This document shows, one piece after another, positions 1 to 6,123 of a stretch of DNA of 7,379 nt. Every line of letters begins with the position of its first letter. The stretch's first letter is position 1. A model generated the notes under the pieces. It did no database searches. It saw only the letters and a list, made by a program, of their open reading frames with translations, and was not told the origin of the DNA. Source of the stretch: Bacillota bacterium. Its GTDB lineage: Bacteria; Bacillota; Clostridia; Peptostreptococcales; Anaerovoracaceae. The translations under genes were made by a program, and so were the position numbers. The stretch is taken from contig JAAWDW010000098.1 of NCBI GenBank assembly GCA_022793975.1, positions 1 to 7,379 on the forward strand, read 5' to 3'.

Positions 1-238
1 CGGCACTGTTTGCTGCATATACGAACGGAAGTTCGAACACCAGATCAACACCGTTTTTTACTGCCATTTCCGCTCGCGTCCATTTGTCGGTGCAGGCAGG
101 TTCACCGCGCTGTGTAAAATTGCCGCTCATTACGGCTACTGACACATCAGCGCCGGTAAGCTCTTTGCTTTTCATAAGATGATATTTATGTCCGTTATGA
201 AAAGGATTGTATTCAGCTGTTATTCCGACTGCTATCAT
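1..238 (-). CDS. tmcAL: tRNA(Met) cytidine acetate ligase TmcAL (YlbM), N-terminal part, cut by window edge
   Basis: The first 79 codons of a gene that runs off the left edge. TmcAL activates acetate with ATP and acetylates the wobble cytidine (C34) of elongator tRNA-Met, in the cytoplasm. Seen: the protein opens with MIAVGITAEYNPFHNGHKYH, the nucleotidyltransferase signature with its HxGH-type element (H14-N-G-H17). It continues with VAVMSGNFTQRGEPA, DKWTRAEMA and GVDLVFELPFVYAANSA, all typical of the YlbM family (about 400 residues when complete). The ATG at 238 is preceded by AGGA at a suitable distance. It begins 23 bases after the oxidoreductase stop with no terminator between, so the two are probably co-transcribed. 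In Bacillus ylbM also closes the rsmD-coaD-ylbJ cluster, which supports the call. Only the rest of the gene is missing; no defect is visible. Confidence 0.93.
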   Translation of the reverse strand, partial: MIAVGITAEYNPFHNGHKYHLMKSKELTGADVSVAVMSGNFTQRGEPACTDKWTRAEMAVKNGVDLVFELPFVYAANSA

Positions 239-261
239 TTCTTTTGTTCCTGTATATTTGA

Positions 262-801
262 CTATTTAAAATTTTTTCCGAGTTCTCTGAACAAATCCAT
301 TTTTGCACTGTCACCTGCAAGTTCATCTTTGCCGTATGCGGAGTATTTTTCACTGAAAACGACTTTCCAGTCAAGATACTTAGCTATCGATTCAAACTGT
401 TTCGAAATAAGTTCATATTGAATATTGCTCGTGTCATCGCCTCCGATTATGATGTAGCCGATTTTCTTATCTCCGAGCTTACCTTCACTTTTGGAATACA
501 TTCTATCAAGCACGAGTTTAAGCTGTGCCGACATTCCCCACCAATATACCGGAGTTCCGAAGATAAGTATATCGGCCTCATAAAGTTTTTCCACGATTTC
601 GTTTCCGTCGTCTCCGATAATGCAGCTGCCGCCGTTTCCTTTGCATGCATCGCATCCCATACACGGAGCAATTTTCTTGTCCTGTATTCTTATATTTTCT
701 ATTTCTATGCCGTTGATCGTTTTCAGTCCTTCTTCCACAGCGCTGAGTGCAGCGAAGATGTTTCCTTTTCTCGGACTGCCGTTAAGTAACAATGCTTTCA
801 T
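262..801 (-). CDS. Flavodoxin-fold NAD(P)H-dependent oxidoreductase, iron-sulfur flavoprotein (ISF) type
   Basis: A 179-residue cytoplasmic FMN-binding redox protein. Seen: MKALLLNGSPRKGN at the N-terminus is the phosphate-binding loop of the NADPH-dependent FMN reductase fold; GTPVYWWGMSAQLKLVLDR (about residues 81-99) is the second flavin-contacting segment. Between them four cysteines, C47-x2-C50-x2-C53-x6-C60, match the compact CX2CX2CX4-7C motif that carries a 4Fe-4S cluster in archaeal and clostridial iron-sulfur flavoproteins. The family moves electrons between ferredoxin or NAD(P)H and acceptors; the substrate here is unknown. An in-frame ATG lies 15 codons upstream, but the ATG at 801 directly follows a strong GGGAGGGG ribosome-binding site and starts exactly at the fold, so I chose it. 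It has its own promoter (837-865). It occupies the place of ylbK-ylbL in the Bacillus order. Confidence is high for the fold, moderate for a bound cluster. Confidence 0.9.
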   Translation of the reverse strand: MKALLLNGSPRKGNIFAALSAVEEGLKTINGIEIENIRIQDKKIAPCMGCDACKGNGGSCIIGDDGNEIVEKLYEADILIFGTPVYWWGMSAQLKLVLDRMYSKSEGKLGDKKIGYIIIGGDDTSNIQYELISKQFESIAKYLDWKVVFSEKYSAYGKDELAGDSAKMDLFRELGKNFK

Positions 802-836
802 AATATCCCCTCCCATCAATAAATAATAGATAATAA

Positions 837-865
837 ATTCTATCACTAAATTTTGTAAAAGTCAA
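837..865 (-). promoter_or_regulatory. Sigma-A-type promoter for the oxidoreductase gene
   Basis: On the minus strand TTGACT (860-865) is followed after exactly 17 bases by TAGAAT (837-842). This is close to the TTGACA-N17-TATAAT consensus and lies in the 82-base gap between ylbJ and the oxidoreductase. Transcription would begin near 830, leaving a leader of about 29 bases that holds the strong GGGAGGGG site. It lets the oxidoreductase and tmcAL be expressed in vegetative cells independently of the sporulation gene upstream. Confidence 0.7.
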
Positions 866-883
866 AAAATACAATATTATCAA

Positions 884-1885
884 TCAAACGGCGATAAAAT
901 GAAGGAGAAATGCGGCGATTAATGCGGCGGAAAGGCCGTGGCACAGTTTAACCGATATAAAATATGGAGAGCCTACGCCACTTCCTGCGAGCATTGAAAG
1001 TGACTGCCCGATGACAGAAATACCGCTGAAAGATACAAGAAAGGTACAGAGTATAGTTTTTAGATTTATGCTTACGAGCATTTTACTTACGGCCGAACAG
1101 CCTACTGTCATTTCAAACAATCCTTTGAATACGGCTTTCATATACGGTTCAGGGAATATGTTTAAAATTCCGGAAAACTGCACGAGATCGGTTATAAACA
1201 TAAACATTACTATATATGCAAGTACTATTCCCAGAGACTTAAGTGCTCCGAGAATAGAGTCCGTGAGCAGTGTAAAGACGTCCTGCTGTGATGTTCTGAA
1301 ATTTTCGTATCGAGTTTGCCGGCTGTGAATATGTGTTGATTTTGCAGCTGAGTTTTTACCGGATTTATGTTTCATTCTGTTTGCTTTATTGCCGCATAAC
1401 GGCAGGAAATTCAAAGCACCGCAGAATACGGCTCCTGTTGCAAGCGCGCCTGCGTAATGTGATAAAGCTATTACGATACCGGCCTTGTGAGAACCGAGCA
1501 TTCCGCTTCCCACTGCACCGAGGAGAAATGTTGGTCCCGATGTACTGCAGAAGCTTATTAGGCGGCGTGCAGTGTATAAATCTATTTCGCCTTTTCTCAT
1601 CATATCGCCGATAATCCTTGCTCCCATCGGATAGCCGGCAAGAACACTCATTGTAAATACAAAAAGCCCGCGCGGAAGATATTCTGTTATTCCGAGCGAA
1701 TTCATAAATCCTACGCATATGAAAAAAGGAAGCAGCGCCGGAAGTATGCTGCCTGCCCATAGTACTATACCTTTTTGGGCAGAAAGAAGAGCTATATCAG
1801 GGAGCACTACCATAAATATACATCCGGCAAGTGCGGCAAAAAGCGCTATATTTGTATGTTTTGTCCGTTCATTAAAAATATCCAT
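884..1885 (-). CDS. ylbJ: Sporulation integral membrane protein YlbJ (SpoVV-like)
   Basis: A 333-residue polytopic membrane protein with the nucleoside-recognition (Gate) fold. In Bacillus subtilis YlbJ (renamed SpoVV) is made in the mother cell under sigma-E and is needed to bring dipicolinic acid into the forespore, hence for heat resistance. Seen: a hydrophobic helix from about residue 12, then ILPALLPFFICVGF (47-60), VLAGYPMGARI (81-91), FCSTSGPTFLLGAVGSGML (112-130), a polar, basic loop (about 165-205), and a second half with helices near 215-235 and 275-300 and the EMTVGCS segment (258-264). These are the characteristic YlbJ signatures. It follows the coiled-coil gene by 53 bases, but a long hairpin (1878-1914) covers its start codon and no good ribosome-binding site is visible. 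The ATG at 1885 is kept because the next Met (residue 25) would destroy the first helix. No sigma-E promoter could be fixed with confidence. Confidence 0.88.
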   Translation of the reverse strand: MDIFNERTKHTNIALFAALAGCIFMVVLPDIALLSAQKGIVLWAGSILPALLPFFICVGFMNSLGITEYLPRGLFVFTMSVLAGYPMGARIIGDMMRKGEIDLYTARRLISFCSTSGPTFLLGAVGSGMLGSHKAGIVIALSHYAGALATGAVFCGALNFLPLCGNKANRMKHKSGKNSAAKSTHIHSRQTRYENFRTSQQDVFTLLTDSILGALKSLGIVLAYIVMFMFITDLVQFSGILNIFPEPYMKAVFKGLFEMTVGCSAVSKMLVSINLKTILCTFLVSFSGISVIGQSLSMLAGSGVGSPYFISVKLCHGLSAALIAAFLLHFIAV

Positions 1886-1914
1886 AGTAGATAATATTCA
1901 TCTGCTATGGATAT
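1878..1914 (-). terminator. Long terminator-like hairpin overlapping the ylbJ start codon
   Basis: Bases 1878-1894 and 1898-1914 form a 17-position stem with a 3-base loop. Fifteen positions are Watson-Crick pairs. On the minus-strand transcript one of the other two (1893/1899) is a G-U wobble and one (1888/1904) is an A-C mismatch. The stem is immediately followed on that strand by a run of five T (part of ATATTTTTAATG). This looks like an intrinsic terminator or attenuator at the end of the rsmD-coaD-coiled-coil unit, yet the ylbJ ATG (1885-1883) lies in its 3' arm. It is AT-rich, so terminator strength is uncertain; translational masking is the alternative. Confidence 0.5.
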
Positions 1915-1938
1915 ATGAAAATTTATTTATACTTAGAA

Positions 1939-2466
1939 TTAAAGGTCTTCGTTCTGTACTTTAAATGCCATATCTTTGATTTCTTCCCTGTTTGCGGCAA
2001 GTGTGGCATTGATATTTCCAAATGTACTTTCGAGCTTTTCAAACATTTCCTGGAAATACGTAACATTGAGCTGTTCCATTTTATCTTGGAAATTATATAG
2101 AATACTGTCTACATAATCAAATGTGCTCATTTTCAGCTGCTTGCAATTCGATTCGGCGATATTCATAATTTCTTCCGCACGTCTCTTTGCCTTTACGGTG
2201 ATATCATCATTTTCGATAAGAGCCTCTGCTTGTTTCTGTGCATCACGGATAACGGTTTCGTATTCGCGCTTTGCTTCATCCAAAATTCTCTGTCTTTCGT
2301 CTTTAATCCACTGAGCCTGCTGAATTTCATCCGGAAGCTCTACCCTTATTTCCTTTACAATCTCCAGTATCTCTTCTGCGTCTACCATAATTTTTCCTGT
2401 AAGCGGAAAACCTGCCGCAGTATCGACTATTTCTTCAATTTCATCAAGTAGTTCGAGTACCTTCAT
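1939..2466 (-). CDS. Conserved clostridial coiled-coil protein encoded beside coaD (often auto-named 'ATPase')
   Basis: A 175-residue soluble, highly charged protein of unknown function. Seen: an N-terminal segment MKVLELLDEIEEIVDTA, then PLTGKIMVDAEEILEIVKEI (21-40) and ELPDEIQQAQWIKDERQRIL (43-62). This leads into a long Lys/Glu/Ala-rich helix to about residue 110 with heptad-like spacing, and a second amphipathic helical region to about 150. No Walker A motif, membrane segment or signal peptide is present, so the label ATPase used for relatives is not supported; the helical part resembles the stalk (b/E) subunits of rotary ATPases or DivIVA-like scaffolds only in general character. Its ATG overlaps the coaD stop in an ATGA and has a strong AGGGAGGA site inside the coaD end, so the two are translationally coupled. 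The pairing with coaD is, from my knowledge of clostridial genomes, common. Confidence 0.85.
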   Translation of the reverse strand: MKVLELLDEIEEIVDTAAGFPLTGKIMVDAEEILEIVKEIRVELPDEIQQAQWIKDERQRILDEAKREYETVIRDAQKQAEALIENDDITVKAKRRAEEIMNIAESNCKQLKMSTFDYVDSILYNFQDKMEQLNVTYFQEMFEKLESTFGNINATLAANREEIKDMAFKVQNEDL

Positions 2467-2960
2467 CTTTTTTCCTCCCTAATCTTTTTTTCCTTCATAC
2501 AGCGCAGTACGGTCTGCGGAACATATTTTGCAATATCAGCATTAAAAGCGTGCAGTTCTCTTACCGCGCTTGAACTTATGAACGAATATTGGGGATCCGT
2601 CATAAGAAAAATCGTTTCTGTATTTCCGCTGTAAAGTCCTGCATTGACCTGAGCCATCTGTATTTCGTATTCAAAATCAGTCGTTGCCCGAAGCCCTCGC
2701 ACAACGATATCGAATTTGTTTTCGTTTACATAGTTTGCGAGAAGACCCGAAAAAGAGTCTACACTTATGTTAGGTATGTGCGATACTGTTTCTTTTATTA
2801 TATTTACGCGTTCTTCAAGTGTAAAAAACGGCTCTTTGTACAAGTTGTAAATTACACCTACTACCAGCTGATCGCATATCTTGGAGGCTCTCTCGATTAT
2901 ATCGAGATGTCCGTATGTCATAGGATCGAACGAGCCGGTATATAAGGCTTTTTTTGTCAT
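2463..2960 (-). CDS. coaD: Phosphopantetheine adenylyltransferase CoaD
   Basis: The 165-residue enzyme transfers AMP from ATP to 4'-phosphopantetheine, giving dephospho-CoA, the penultimate step of coenzyme A synthesis; the family acts as a hexamer in the cytoplasm. Seen: ALYTGSFDPMTYGHLDII with the T15-Y-G-H18 nucleotidyltransferase motif, Lys42 in YNLYKEPFF, the SGLL element at 71-74, VVRGLRATTDFEYE with Arg88 and Arg91, and YSFISSSAVREL (124-135) for the adenylate. Length is normal. The usual Met-Asn-Arg/Lys element after the DFEYE helix reads Val-Asn-Ala here (104-106), a mild deviation near the pantetheine pocket. GGAGGAA lies upstream of the ATG at 2960. It follows rsmD by 57 bases that contain a promoter, and its stop overlaps the start of the coiled-coil gene. 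Confidence 0.97.
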   Translation of the reverse strand: MTKKALYTGSFDPMTYGHLDIIERASKICDQLVVGVIYNLYKEPFFTLEERVNIIKETVSHIPNISVDSFSGLLANYVNENKFDIVVRGLRATTDFEYEIQMAQVNAGLYSGNTETIFLMTDPQYSFISSSAVRELHAFNADIAKYVPQTVLRCMKEKKIREEKR

Positions 2961-2992
2961 TAGTCAAATTCCTCCGCTAAATACTGATAATA

Positions 2993-3021
2993 ATTTTATC
3001 AAATTTCAGTAAAAATATCAA
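2993..3021 (-). promoter_or_regulatory. Sigma-A-type promoter for coaD and the coiled-coil gene
   Basis: On the minus strand TTGATA (3016-3021) is followed after 17 bases by TAAAAT (2993-2998); each hexamer has five of six consensus bases. The -35 overlaps the rsmD stop codon (TGA at 3020-3018). Transcription would start near 2986, about 26 bases before the coaD ATG, leaving its GGAGGAA site intact. This gives coaD its own vegetative expression in addition to read-through from rsmD. Confidence 0.62.
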
Positions 3022-3554
3022 CCATATATGCTGATAATGATTGCTCCGTATTTTCTTTCTTTTATTTTGGTGAATCCCGCTATTTCGTCTGGCAGTTTTT
3101 CATCCTTGCTGTGTTCTGCTATTATAATGCCGTCTTCTGCCAAAAGATCGTTTTCGGCGATCAAGGATATGCAGTCTTCCGTGAAACCGTCTTTGTACGG
3201 AGGGTCAAGGAAAAATATATCAGCTTTTTCTCTTAAGGAGGCAAGAACTTTCTGGTATTCGCCGGCCATGATGATTGATTTATCCTGTGCACCGCACATA
3301 TTTATATTTTTTCGTACGATTGCGATACTTTCCCTGCTTTTATCGCCGAAATAGCAGCGTGCCGCTCCGCGCGAAAGTGCTTCAAGTCCGAGATTGCCCG
3401 TGCCCGCAAAGAGGTCTACACATACCGCGTCCGGAATATCAAAGGCAATTATCGAGAATATAGCTTCTTTAACTTTGTCGGTTGTCGGTCTTATACTTCT
3501 GTCTTTCGGCGATTCAAGCCGTCTGCCCTTGTATTCTCCGGTAATAATGCGCAT
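3018..3554 (-). CDS. rsmD: 16S rRNA (guanine(966)-N(2))-methyltransferase RsmD
   Basis: A 178-residue cytoplasmic methyltransferase that uses S-adenosylmethionine to methylate guanine 966 (E. coli numbering) of 16S rRNA in the assembling small subunit. Seen: the N-terminal MRIITGEYKGRRLESP followed by RPTTDKVKEAIFSII, both diagnostic of RsmD. The SAM-binding motif I VDLFAGTGNLGLEALSRGA (46-64) follows, then an acidic residue after the next strand (GDKS, 69-72) and the catalytic motif IV DPPY (116-119). Length matches the family. The ATG at 3554 has GGAGG six bases upstream. It is the first gene after the SASP terminator and begins the rsmD-coaD-...-ylbJ cluster, an order shared with Bacillus (ylbH-ylbI-ylbJ). 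Confidence 0.96.
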   Translation of the reverse strand: MRIITGEYKGRRLESPKDRSIRPTTDKVKEAIFSIIAFDIPDAVCVDLFAGTGNLGLEALSRGAARCYFGDKSRESIAIVRKNINMCGAQDKSIIMAGEYQKVLASLREKADIFFLDPPYKDGFTEDCISLIAENDLLAEDGIIIAEHSKDEKLPDEIAGFTKIKERKYGAIIISIYG

Positions 3555-3571
3555 AGTTTCCTCCGAAATAA

Positions 3572-3577
3572 ATTATA
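3572..3577 (-). promoter_or_regulatory. Perfect TATAAT close to the rsmD start, possible proximal -10
   Basis: TATAAT on the minus strand only 17 bases before the rsmD ATG. No good -35 is seen 16-18 bases upstream, and the resulting leader would be barely long enough to hold the GGAGG site. It may be a minor promoter or just AT-rich leader sequence. Confidence 0.25.
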
Positions 3578-3603
3578 CAATAACAATTTGACGGAATAAA
3601 GTG

Positions 3604-3643
3604 TATCATATTTTTTGCTTGTACACAAGATTTATGTATGATG
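3604..3643. repeat. Nested inverted repeat in the rsmD leader
   Basis: An outer pair ATCATA (3605-3610) / TATGAT (3637-3642) encloses an inner perfect pair CTTGT (3618-3622) / ACAAG (3625-3629) separated by two bases. It lies between the distal extended -10 (3705-3713) and the rsmD ATG, so it would be in the leader RNA. It could be a protein-binding site or an imperfect leader hairpin; the intervening arms do not pair well. Confidence 0.3.
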
Positions 3644-3704
3644 AATTCTATTTTGCCGAGTTTGAGACATCTGTAATCAGCAGTTGTTTAGGCGCTATAT
3701 AATA

Positions 3705-3713
3705 ATTATACCA
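3705..3713 (-). promoter_or_regulatory. Extended -10 promoter upstream of rsmD
   Basis: TGGTATAAT on the minus strand combines the TGn extension with a perfect TATAAT, which can act with a weak -35; the upstream sequence is the T-rich tail of the SASP terminator. Start of transcription would be near 3698, giving a leader of roughly 145 bases before rsmD that contains the nested inverted repeat at 3604-3643. Confidence 0.5.
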
Positions 3714-3719
3714 TCAAAC

Positions 3720-3758
3720 GGGAAAAAGAAAAAGCCTGCAAAACCCTTTGCAGACTTT
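3720..3758 (-). terminator. Intrinsic terminator of the SASP gene
   Basis: A 12-position stem, 3731-3742 with 3747-3758, and a 4-base loop (GGGT in the RNA sense), followed on the minus strand by TTTTTCTTTTTC. The one imperfect pair (3735/3754) is a G-U wobble on the minus strand but an A-C mismatch on the plus strand, which fixes the direction. It starts about 20 bases after the SASP stop. Confidence 0.85.
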
Positions 3759-3778
3759 CTCTCACTATCCAAATTTTC

Positions 3779-3979
3779 TTATCTACCTGATAACTGCTGT
3801 TCAGCCATCTCGACTAACTTCTTAGTCATATAGCCGCCTACATAACCGTTCTGTCTTGCGCTAAGGTTACCCTTATCCATTGTATCGTAGTTTGCAAGAC
3901 CGAGTTCGTTGGCAATTTCAGTTTTAAGATTCTTTAATGCTGGCTTAGCATTAGTGTTCATCTTGTCCTGTAATGTCAT
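3779..3979 (-). CDS. Alpha/beta-type small acid-soluble spore protein (SASP)
   Basis: A 66-residue DNA-binding protein of the forespore. Alpha/beta SASPs coat spore DNA, shift it toward an A-like form, protect it from UV, heat and peroxide, and are degraded by the GPR protease at germination. Seen: LKTEIANELGL (18-28), the first conserved helix with the expected GPR cleavage site after Glu21; and LSARQNGYVGGYMTKKLVEMAEQQL (39-63), the second conserved block with the Asn-Gly-x-Val-Gly-Gly turn. Lys/Gln content is high and there is no Cys or Trp. The ATG at 3979 follows an excellent AGGAGGTGAG site. It sits alone between recG and rsmD with its own terminator, as expected for a forespore-specific gene. 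A sigma-G-like promoter is likely, but in the 98-base upstream gap I find only GAATA and AATAATA at an imperfect 20-base spacing, so I do not call it. Confidence 0.95.
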   Translation of the reverse strand: MTLQDKMNTNAKPALKNLKTEIANELGLANYDTMDKGNLSARQNGYVGGYMTKKLVEMAEQQLSGR

Positions 3980-4077
3980 TTCTTTCTCACCTCCTGTTAC
4001 GTTATTATTTTTATCAGAAGGTGCAAAAGTATTCTTTGAAATAATTAGCAGCTCTTGCCTTGTTTTGGCAGCGTCCG

Positions 4078-6123
4078 CTACATTTTCAAATTAAGATTTC
4101 CGTTAAAAGTTTTGATGATTTTTGTTTTCAGTCCGGCGTATTTTTCGCTTTCGAGAAGCGGGTCTTCCGCAAGTATAACGAGCGATTCTTTTTTTACGGT
4201 TTCCAGCATATCAATGTGCTTTACGAGATTTGCTATTTTTAAATCCGGCACGCCGTGCTGTCTGGTACCGAAAAATTCACCGGGACCGCGAAGTTCAAGG
4301 TCTTTTTCGGCGATTATAAAGCCGTCTGATGTGTTTATCATAATTTCGGCACGCTGCGCTGCTATTTCCGACTTGCTGCTGTTTATGAGAATGCAGTATG
4401 ATTTGTGCTCTCCTCTTCCTACACGTCCTCTCAGCTGATGAAGCTGGGCAAGTCCGAAACGCTCGGAATTTTCTATGACCATAACTGTCGCATTGGGTAC
4501 GTTTATTCCCACTTCTATTACAACAGTAGATACTAGAATATCAATTTTTCCGTTTTTGAAGCGTTCCATTATATCGTCTTTTTCTTTCTGTTTCATTTCA
4601 CCGTGAAGAAGTGCCACCGTATTTTCGGAAAAAAAACGATGCAGTTCATCATATACAGATTCTGCGGAACGCACATTTATTGTATCAGAATCCTCTATAA
4701 GCGGTGCTACCACATAGGCTTGTCTTCCTTTTTCTATTTGACCTTTTACAAAACGGTAAGCATCGATACGTCTTGTTTCGTCTACTGTTTTGGTTGTAAT
4801 ACTCTGTCTGCCCGGAGGAAGTTCGTCTATGACAGATATGTCCAGATCGCCGTAAAGTATTACGGCAAGAGTGCGTGGAATAGGCGTCGCTGTCATTACT
4901 ATCTGATCGGGATTTTTTCCTTTCTGTCCGAGAAGCATCCTGTGGTTTACACCAAAACGGTGTTGCTCGTCCGTTATGACAAGTCCGAGATTTTTAAACT
5001 TAACATCAGGCTGAATAATAGCGTGCGTACCGATTATGACATCGAGACTGCCCGTCTTTATCATTTCAAGAATTGTTTCACGCTGCGTTTTTGTTACACT
5101 GCCGGAAAGAAAGCCTGTTCTGATTCCGAAAGCCGAAAACCGTTCTTTTATACCTTCAAAATGCTGTCTTGCAAGTATTTCTGTCGGAGCCATTAAAACA
5201 GTCTGAAAACCGCATTTAACGGCTTTGTACATTGCAATTTCCGCAACAGCGGTTTTTCCGGAGCCAACATCACCTTGAACAAGCCGGCTCATAACATTTT
5301 TACTTTCCATATCGGATATTATTTCGCCGGCGGCTTTTTGCTGTGCACGTGTAAGCGGATAAGGCAGCGATTTTATATAATCGTCTGTTTTAATTTTTTT
5401 ATCAAATGCTATACCGTTATTCTTTCCCGAACTTGCTTTTTTTATGGCCAAAAGTCCGGTCTGAAGCTGCAGCATTTCATCGAATACAAGGCGGTATCTT
5501 GCTTCTTTAAATTTTTGTTCATCTTTGGGAAAATGAATATTTGAAAGTGCGTAAGAATATGAGCACAAATTGTTTCTGTTTATGATGTCAGCAGGTAAAA
5601 ATTCCTCGGCGTTTTCAGCATATGTATTGAGCTCCCTCTGCCATTTTCTCATTTCATTTTGACTTATTCCCTCTGTAAGTGGGTACACGGGAATTATACC
5701 GCGGAGCGTTTCCTTTGCTGCCTGAGAAAATTCCGGATGTGTCATCTGCAGCCTGTTTGCGTATCCTTTGTTTACTCGTCCATAAAATAAATATTCTTCT
5801 CCCGCTGTAAAAGCGTTTGCCATAAACCCGGCATTAAAAAAAACAGCTTCCATACGCCCGCTTCCGTCGTCAGCCGTTATTTTAAGAGTTTTCTTTTTTC
5901 CGTATGAGAATTTATTATTTACTATATTTATTATATGTGCGCGTACGAGATATGTATTTCCCGGTACAAGCTGCGATATTGGTGTAATATAACGTCTGTC
6001 CTGGTAACTTCTCGGATAGAGATTTATGAGGTCCGCCACGGTTTCTATATTGAGTTTTTTGAGGAGTTCGGCTTTCTTTTGACCTATTCCTTTTATTTCT
6101 GTGATACTGCTTTGGAAATTCAT
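4078..6123 (-). CDS. recG: ATP-dependent DNA helicase RecG
   Basis: A 681-residue double-stranded DNA translocase that remodels stalled replication forks and branch-migrates Holliday junctions. Seen in order: an N-terminal helix-hairpin-helix-like start (ITEIKGIGQKKAELLKKL, 7-24); a wedge/OB domain (about 50-150) with the YPRSYQDRR entry; Walker A GDVGSGKT (284-291); GTHAIIQ (365-371); DEQH (385-388, the RecG form of the DEAD box); TATPIPRT (411-418); STVVIEVGINVPNA (532-545); QLRGRVGRG (563-571). The C-terminal TRG-type segment with ELRGPGEFFGTRQHG (610-624) follows. Full family length, no missing motif. Its ATG shares one base with the Asp23 stop (TAATG) and uses a GAGG site inside that gene, so it is co-translated with it. 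No convincing terminator is seen in the gap before the SASP gene. Confidence 0.97.
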   Translation of the reverse strand: MNFQSSITEIKGIGQKKAELLKKLNIETVADLINLYPRSYQDRRYITPISQLVPGNTYLVRAHIINIVNNKFSYGKKKTLKITADDGSGRMEAVFFNAGFMANAFTAGEEYLFYGRVNKGYANRLQMTHPEFSQAAKETLRGIIPVYPLTEGISQNEMRKWQRELNTYAENAEEFLPADIINRNNLCSYSYALSNIHFPKDEQKFKEARYRLVFDEMLQLQTGLLAIKKASSGKNNGIAFDKKIKTDDYIKSLPYPLTRAQQKAAGEIISDMESKNVMSRLVQGDVGSGKTAVAEIAMYKAVKCGFQTVLMAPTEILARQHFEGIKERFSAFGIRTGFLSGSVTKTQRETILEMIKTGSLDVIIGTHAIIQPDVKFKNLGLVITDEQHRFGVNHRMLLGQKGKNPDQIVMTATPIPRTLAVILYGDLDISVIDELPPGRQSITTKTVDETRRIDAYRFVKGQIEKGRQAYVVAPLIEDSDTINVRSAESVYDELHRFFSENTVALLHGEMKQKEKDDIMERFKNGKIDILVSTVVIEVGINVPNATVMVIENSERFGLAQLHQLRGRVGRGEHKSYCILINSSKSEIAAQRAEIMINTSDGFIIAEKDLELRGPGEFFGTRQHGVPDLKIANLVKHIDMLETVKKESLVILAEDPLLESEKYAGLKTKIIKTFNGNLNLKM

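Noticed and set aside
620..826. Plus-strand frames over the oxidoreductase and ylbJ genes
   Set aside because: They run antisense to well-supported genes with family motifs and have no start signals of their own.
3634..3702. A 22-codon plus-strand frame beginning MYDEFYFAEFE and ending SSCLGAI
   Set aside because: No ribosome-binding site precedes the ATG, a frame this short is common by chance, and the strand is opposite to the rsmD leader. A TTGACG upstream (3588-3593) lacks a -10 at proper spacing.
3980..4077. Sigma-G promoter and recG terminator in the recG-SASP gap
   Set aside because: GAATA and AATAATA are 20 bases apart, not 17-18, and the GCC/GGC pairing after recG is too short and lacks a T-run.
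4603..5196. A 197-codon plus-strand open frame opposite recG
   Set aside because: It lies wholly antisense to the helicase motifs of recG, its translation is Cys/Tyr/Phe-rich with no family features, and it has no ribosome-binding site; it is a shadow frame.
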